From: Russula earlei
Lineage: Eukaryota > Basidiomycota > Agaricomycetes > Russulales > Russulaceae
NCBI GenBank assembly: GCA_025769875.1
Contig: JAGFNK010000841.1
Coordinates: 1 to 20,389 of the forward strand
DNA: 20,389 bases
Direction of reading: 5' to 3'
Below are positions 17,655 to 20,389 of the stretch, one piece after another. The translations under genes were made by a program, and so were the position numbers. Every line of letters begins with the position of its first letter. Within the stretch, counting starts at the first letter, position 1. A model generated the notes under the pieces. The model made no database searches, was not told the origin of the DNA, and saw only the letters and a program-made list of their open reading frames with translations.

Positions 17655-18785
17655 ATGACTGCACTGAACAGCTTTATCATCCCAATAGATGTCCGTCAAG
17701 CCCTCCTCCCAGATCCCAAATGTGCTATATCTCAGATCCTCACTTTTCCAATGCCTGTGCAGCTGAGAATGGCCGTAACAACAGTGAACATAGCACATTT
17801 CGTCTCAGGACAGTTGCCTACATTTACCGACAACGTAGAGGTCCTAAAAACGTGGCCAATCCCATCCCATAACCTTCTTGACAATATACACCAAAGGCTC
17901 TAGAGACACATTCGATGTCCATCCGTTATCCACATGTGCCCACATCCCACCCAGCTCGAAAACTTCCGCTTCCCACTCTGGGTCTTGTCATACTGGAGGG
18001 AAACCTCCTTGCTGCGCATGTATGTGACCAGGCCCGTTGAGCAGCGCAGAGCTATGGCTGATGAAAGAGAGGACTGCCGCAGCGTCCTACCGCTCGCCAG
18101 ATAGGCGACGTCTATGTGAAGAGGCACAGGCTATGTTCCTAGCATCCCTTGGGCTGGTGATGTGCATGGGTTTACTGAAGCTGAACCAGTCATTAAATTA
18201 GCGAGCTATCTTTCTCAGGACTGGTTGGCAACTGCTCACGGCAATCACCAACTCGACCTTCTCCGATGGAATGTTGCTCACTCTGGAATGGATCCACAGT
18301 CCCTCTGTGAGGTTGTGAATCTCAGCTTCTTTCATAAAATAGTGCAGATCTATCGTACCAGAAATACCACCCCATACAATGCGGTCGGCGGAGCTCACCA
18401 TTTACGGAATGTTGGAGAGGAGTTAGCAAATGGTATACGGACGACAGTTGTTGGGATTGTAAAATGTCAACAACAACCATTGGGTTGCAGTCGTAGTTGA
18501 CGCTGCCCGGTCAACCATCCGATATGGTGACTCATTGGGTGGCAATGATACTGAGGTGAAAGCTGCCGTGGCATGGTGGATCAATACCCACATAACACAC
18601 GAGTTTGCGGAGGAGGACTTACCAATAACACGTCAACCAAGATACCCACTCCTGCCTCATCTTTGCGACTAATGCGGCTGCACACTTTATCCTGCCTGCA
18701 CAAATACCTCTCCTTCAACCCGACACAGCCACTGAAGAAAGGATCTCTATGTTCATGCATGTTGCACAGCGTGACCTCGAAGCTG
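17655..18785 (+). pseudogene. Ulp1/C48-like cysteine peptidase domain of a transposon gene, broken
   Basis: ATG in a good context (CAACCATGA) starts MTALNSFIIPIDVRQALLPD. The frame is stopped by TAG at 17901-17903, then continues with RFPLWVLSYWRE. Further shifts near 18090-18135 lead to IPWAGDVHGFTEAEPVIKLA and DWLATAHGNHQLDLLRWN. A +1 shift in an A run (18461-18464) precedes NVNNNHWVAVVVD with the catalytic His, then RYGDSLG with the catalytic Asp (codon 18529). Another +1 near 18634 precedes NQDTHSCLIFATNA with the Gln and the catalytic Cys (codon 18653). The H-W...D...Q...C order is that of Ulp1-like (C48) peptidases, which cleave SUMO-type isopeptide bonds in the cellular members. Here it is attached to a transposase gene. 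The usual Gly after Cys is Leu. Confidence 0.7.
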
Positions 18786-18838
18786 GTGAGTTACAAAGTC
18801 CAATAGGTGTCTGCAAGCTGAATCTGATATTTCCTTAG
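18786..18838 (+). other. Intron joining the peptidase and transposase parts
   Basis: GTGAGT at 18786 and TTCCTTAG ending at 18838, with CTGAT as a possible branch site. Splicing joins the frame after the catalytic Cys region (..QRDLEA) to the frame that stays open through 19794. Length 53 nt, matching other introns in the window. Confidence 0.65.
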
Positions 18839-20389
18839 CGACCAGCGGACCAGGAACCCGCCTTGGGGGTCATATCTATACATTCGGTATTGTTCCAGGT
18901 GATGGAGGCTTCTTCTTTCCTGTAGTTACGGCTCCCCCTGCAGAAGCAAACAACGGTAGGGATTGGTATATCCGCGGATGCACCAACACGCGCCATACCT
19001 GCAGAACACTCACCAATAGTTTACTGGATGGCCCGATGTCCCATCCACATCATGCAAACTTCACACCCATATCCTCCGCTGGGCCCTCTGACCTCGAATC
19101 TGTGAAGAAGCGTAAACACGACCCATCTGCACGGCACTCAATTGTGAAGGCTGGATCATTACACAGCTTTTTCAAGCCTGTTACAGCTGACGTCGCAGCG
19201 GCTGATCGGGCACGGATGTCCTTGGAATGGAGGGAGAACATGGAACAGTTGAAAGTGGGTGATGATGCACGTGCAGAACAGGCCAAGCGACAGAAAACAG
19301 AAGGAGCAATGCAGCGTCAGCGCAAATGCAGGAGTAGGAACATAACTAGTGAAATAAAGTCGGGAAAGCGAGACTCAAATGGCAAGATAATCAAAGCCAA
19401 GGTGGTGCTCGTTTCAGAACAATCTTCGTCATTGAATGTGGCCGAAGCAACACGTCCGAATCGTGCTTTCAAAGAGGACAAGCGTCGTGAGCGGACAGAT
19501 GTTGGACGACCGCGAGTGACCGAGTACAAAGAAGCTGTCTTGACAAACTGGATGTCACCACTCGTTTGGTCAATAATTGACCGAGTATCCAAACACCATC
19601 CAAGTATGAAACCCACCAAGATCGTTCATGAACTCAAGTTGAAGGATCCTGTTCTCTTCGACAAACTTGCCCCTCAAACCCTTGGTGGTTGGATTGATCG
19701 ATCCGGTGTTCGTCCAGTCTGGAGTGGAAAGACTCTTGAGCGGGCGGCAAGGGGCAAGACGCCAGGAGGCCTTACAACAAGGGTTGGAGTCCTGGTGCGT
19801 TGCAGGAGTTGCCATCACCACCAGCTAACACCTTGCCCCAGGTAAAATATCCTGACGCAACAGCAGAGGTATTAAAGTACATCAGTGGTCTTCGTGAAGC
19901 ATCTGTCACGCTCACCTTGAACACTGTCCGAGGGCTAATCATTGCTCATTTCCAACATTGCGCACCCAAAATCTTCAAGGAGCCATCACCCGATGGCACA
20001 CTCTTCCGATGTTCTGAGGCGTTTGTCTTGAAGTTCCTTCATCGTGCGCTAGGCTGGAATATGCGGCGATCGACACGTGCAGGCCGGAAGATCCCAGAAA
20101 ATGCAGATGAGATCCTTAGGAAGGCATTCTTGCGAATAGCATGGGTTGTGAAGGATGAAATGATACCATCAGCGCTGATCGTCAACAGCGATCAGACTCA
20201 GGTTGTCTTGGCACAGGGCTGCCACATGACTTACGCATCGTCTGGTTCAAATCAAGTTGCCACTGTTGGTGCGGAGGAGAAACGTGCCCTCACAATCTTT
20301 CCTAGTGTCACGAACCATGGCAGACTTTTACCCATTCAAGCCATCCACAAAGGGCAGAATCACAAGTCACTCCCTAGCCCCACTGCACG
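18839..20389 (+). CDS. DDE-type transposase, partial at the window edge
   Basis: The frame is open from the splice acceptor at 18839. It passes a Lys/Arg-rich, Gln-rich linker (KKRKHDPSARH; SLHSFFKPV; KRQKTEGAMQRQ) and a helix-turn-helix-like stretch at about 19525-19700 (VWSIIDRVSKHHPSMKPTKI). At 19795-19841 a 47-nt intron (GTGCGT, branch GCTAAC, CCCCAG) keeps the phase. Exon 2 (19842-20389) holds RGLIIAHFQHCAPKIF, then RALGWNMRRSTRAGRKIP and LIVNSDQTQVVLAQG with the first catalytic Asp (codon 20190), then GAEEKRALTIFPSVT. These are hallmarks of an agaricomycete DDE superfamily endonuclease (pogo/Tc1-like 'NxDQT'). The second and third acidic residues lie beyond the window. No stop or frameshift is seen. 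Confidence 0.82.
19795..19841 (+). other. 47-nt intron in the transposase gene
   Basis: GTGCGT..GCTAAC..CCCCAG; without removal the frame ends at 19845, with removal it is open to the end of the window and joins VGVL to VKYPD. Confidence 0.8.

Overview
The window looks like nuclear DNA of a filamentous basidiomycete, probably an agaricomycete. Its introns are 47-111 nt, with GT..AG ends and several CTAAC-like branch sites. It also holds protein families I recognise as typical of agaricomycetes: a multi-TM 'FIPHI'-ending membrane protein, a kinase-like protein with an HGDLEPQNV loop, and an Ulp1-like peptidase next to a DDE transposase. I cannot name the species. There is no sign of a bacterial or phage replicon, CRISPR array or rRNA, and I found no convincing tRNA.

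Region 1 (1-4860) is a decayed Ty1/copia retrotransposon on the + strand (integrase, reverse transcriptase, RNase H, 3' LTR). Two other LTRs have inserted into it. The one at 1172-1704 is flanked by the 5-bp duplication CTTCC, and the one at 3356-3965 by CCCAA.

Region 2 (4861-9585) is a fungal endonuclease III (NTH1-type DNA glycosylase) gene on the + strand. Its N-terminal-side exon piece ends at 5059 and the gene resumes at 8408. The 3,348 bp between them hold a kinase-like gene on the opposite strand. Leaving that block out joins the two halves of an NTH1 exon in frame, and five downstream introns then all keep phase. A +1 shift just before the iron-sulphur cysteines also damages the 3' end of the gene.

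Region 3 (9586-13180) is the spacer. It contains a broken gene of the basidiomycete multi-TM membrane protein family (about 10765-12080), a weakly supported small minus-strand gene (12373-12725), and otherwise anonymous DNA.

Region 4 (13181-16289) is an inverted second copy of the kinase block. With 5313-8404 it forms an approximately 3.1-kb inverted repeat around a 4.8-kb spacer. The right kinase copy carries a -1/+1 indel pair and a premature stop. The two kinase copies are nearly identical at the C-terminal end and clearly diverged at the N-terminal end. Both blocks end in the start of a basic ORF that may be an NTH1-like first exon.

Region 5 (16290-17600) is a patchwork of LTR-like debris. 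Region 6 (17655-20389, runs off the edge) is a transposon gene. An Ulp1/C48-like cysteine peptidase domain, broken by a stop and frameshifts, is followed after a 53-nt intron by an intact, spliced DDE-type transposase reading frame.

Taken together, this is an accessory, repeat-rich region. A DNA-repair gene has been destroyed by a kinase-bearing segment that has an inverted copy nearby, flanked by nested retroelements and a DNA transposon.
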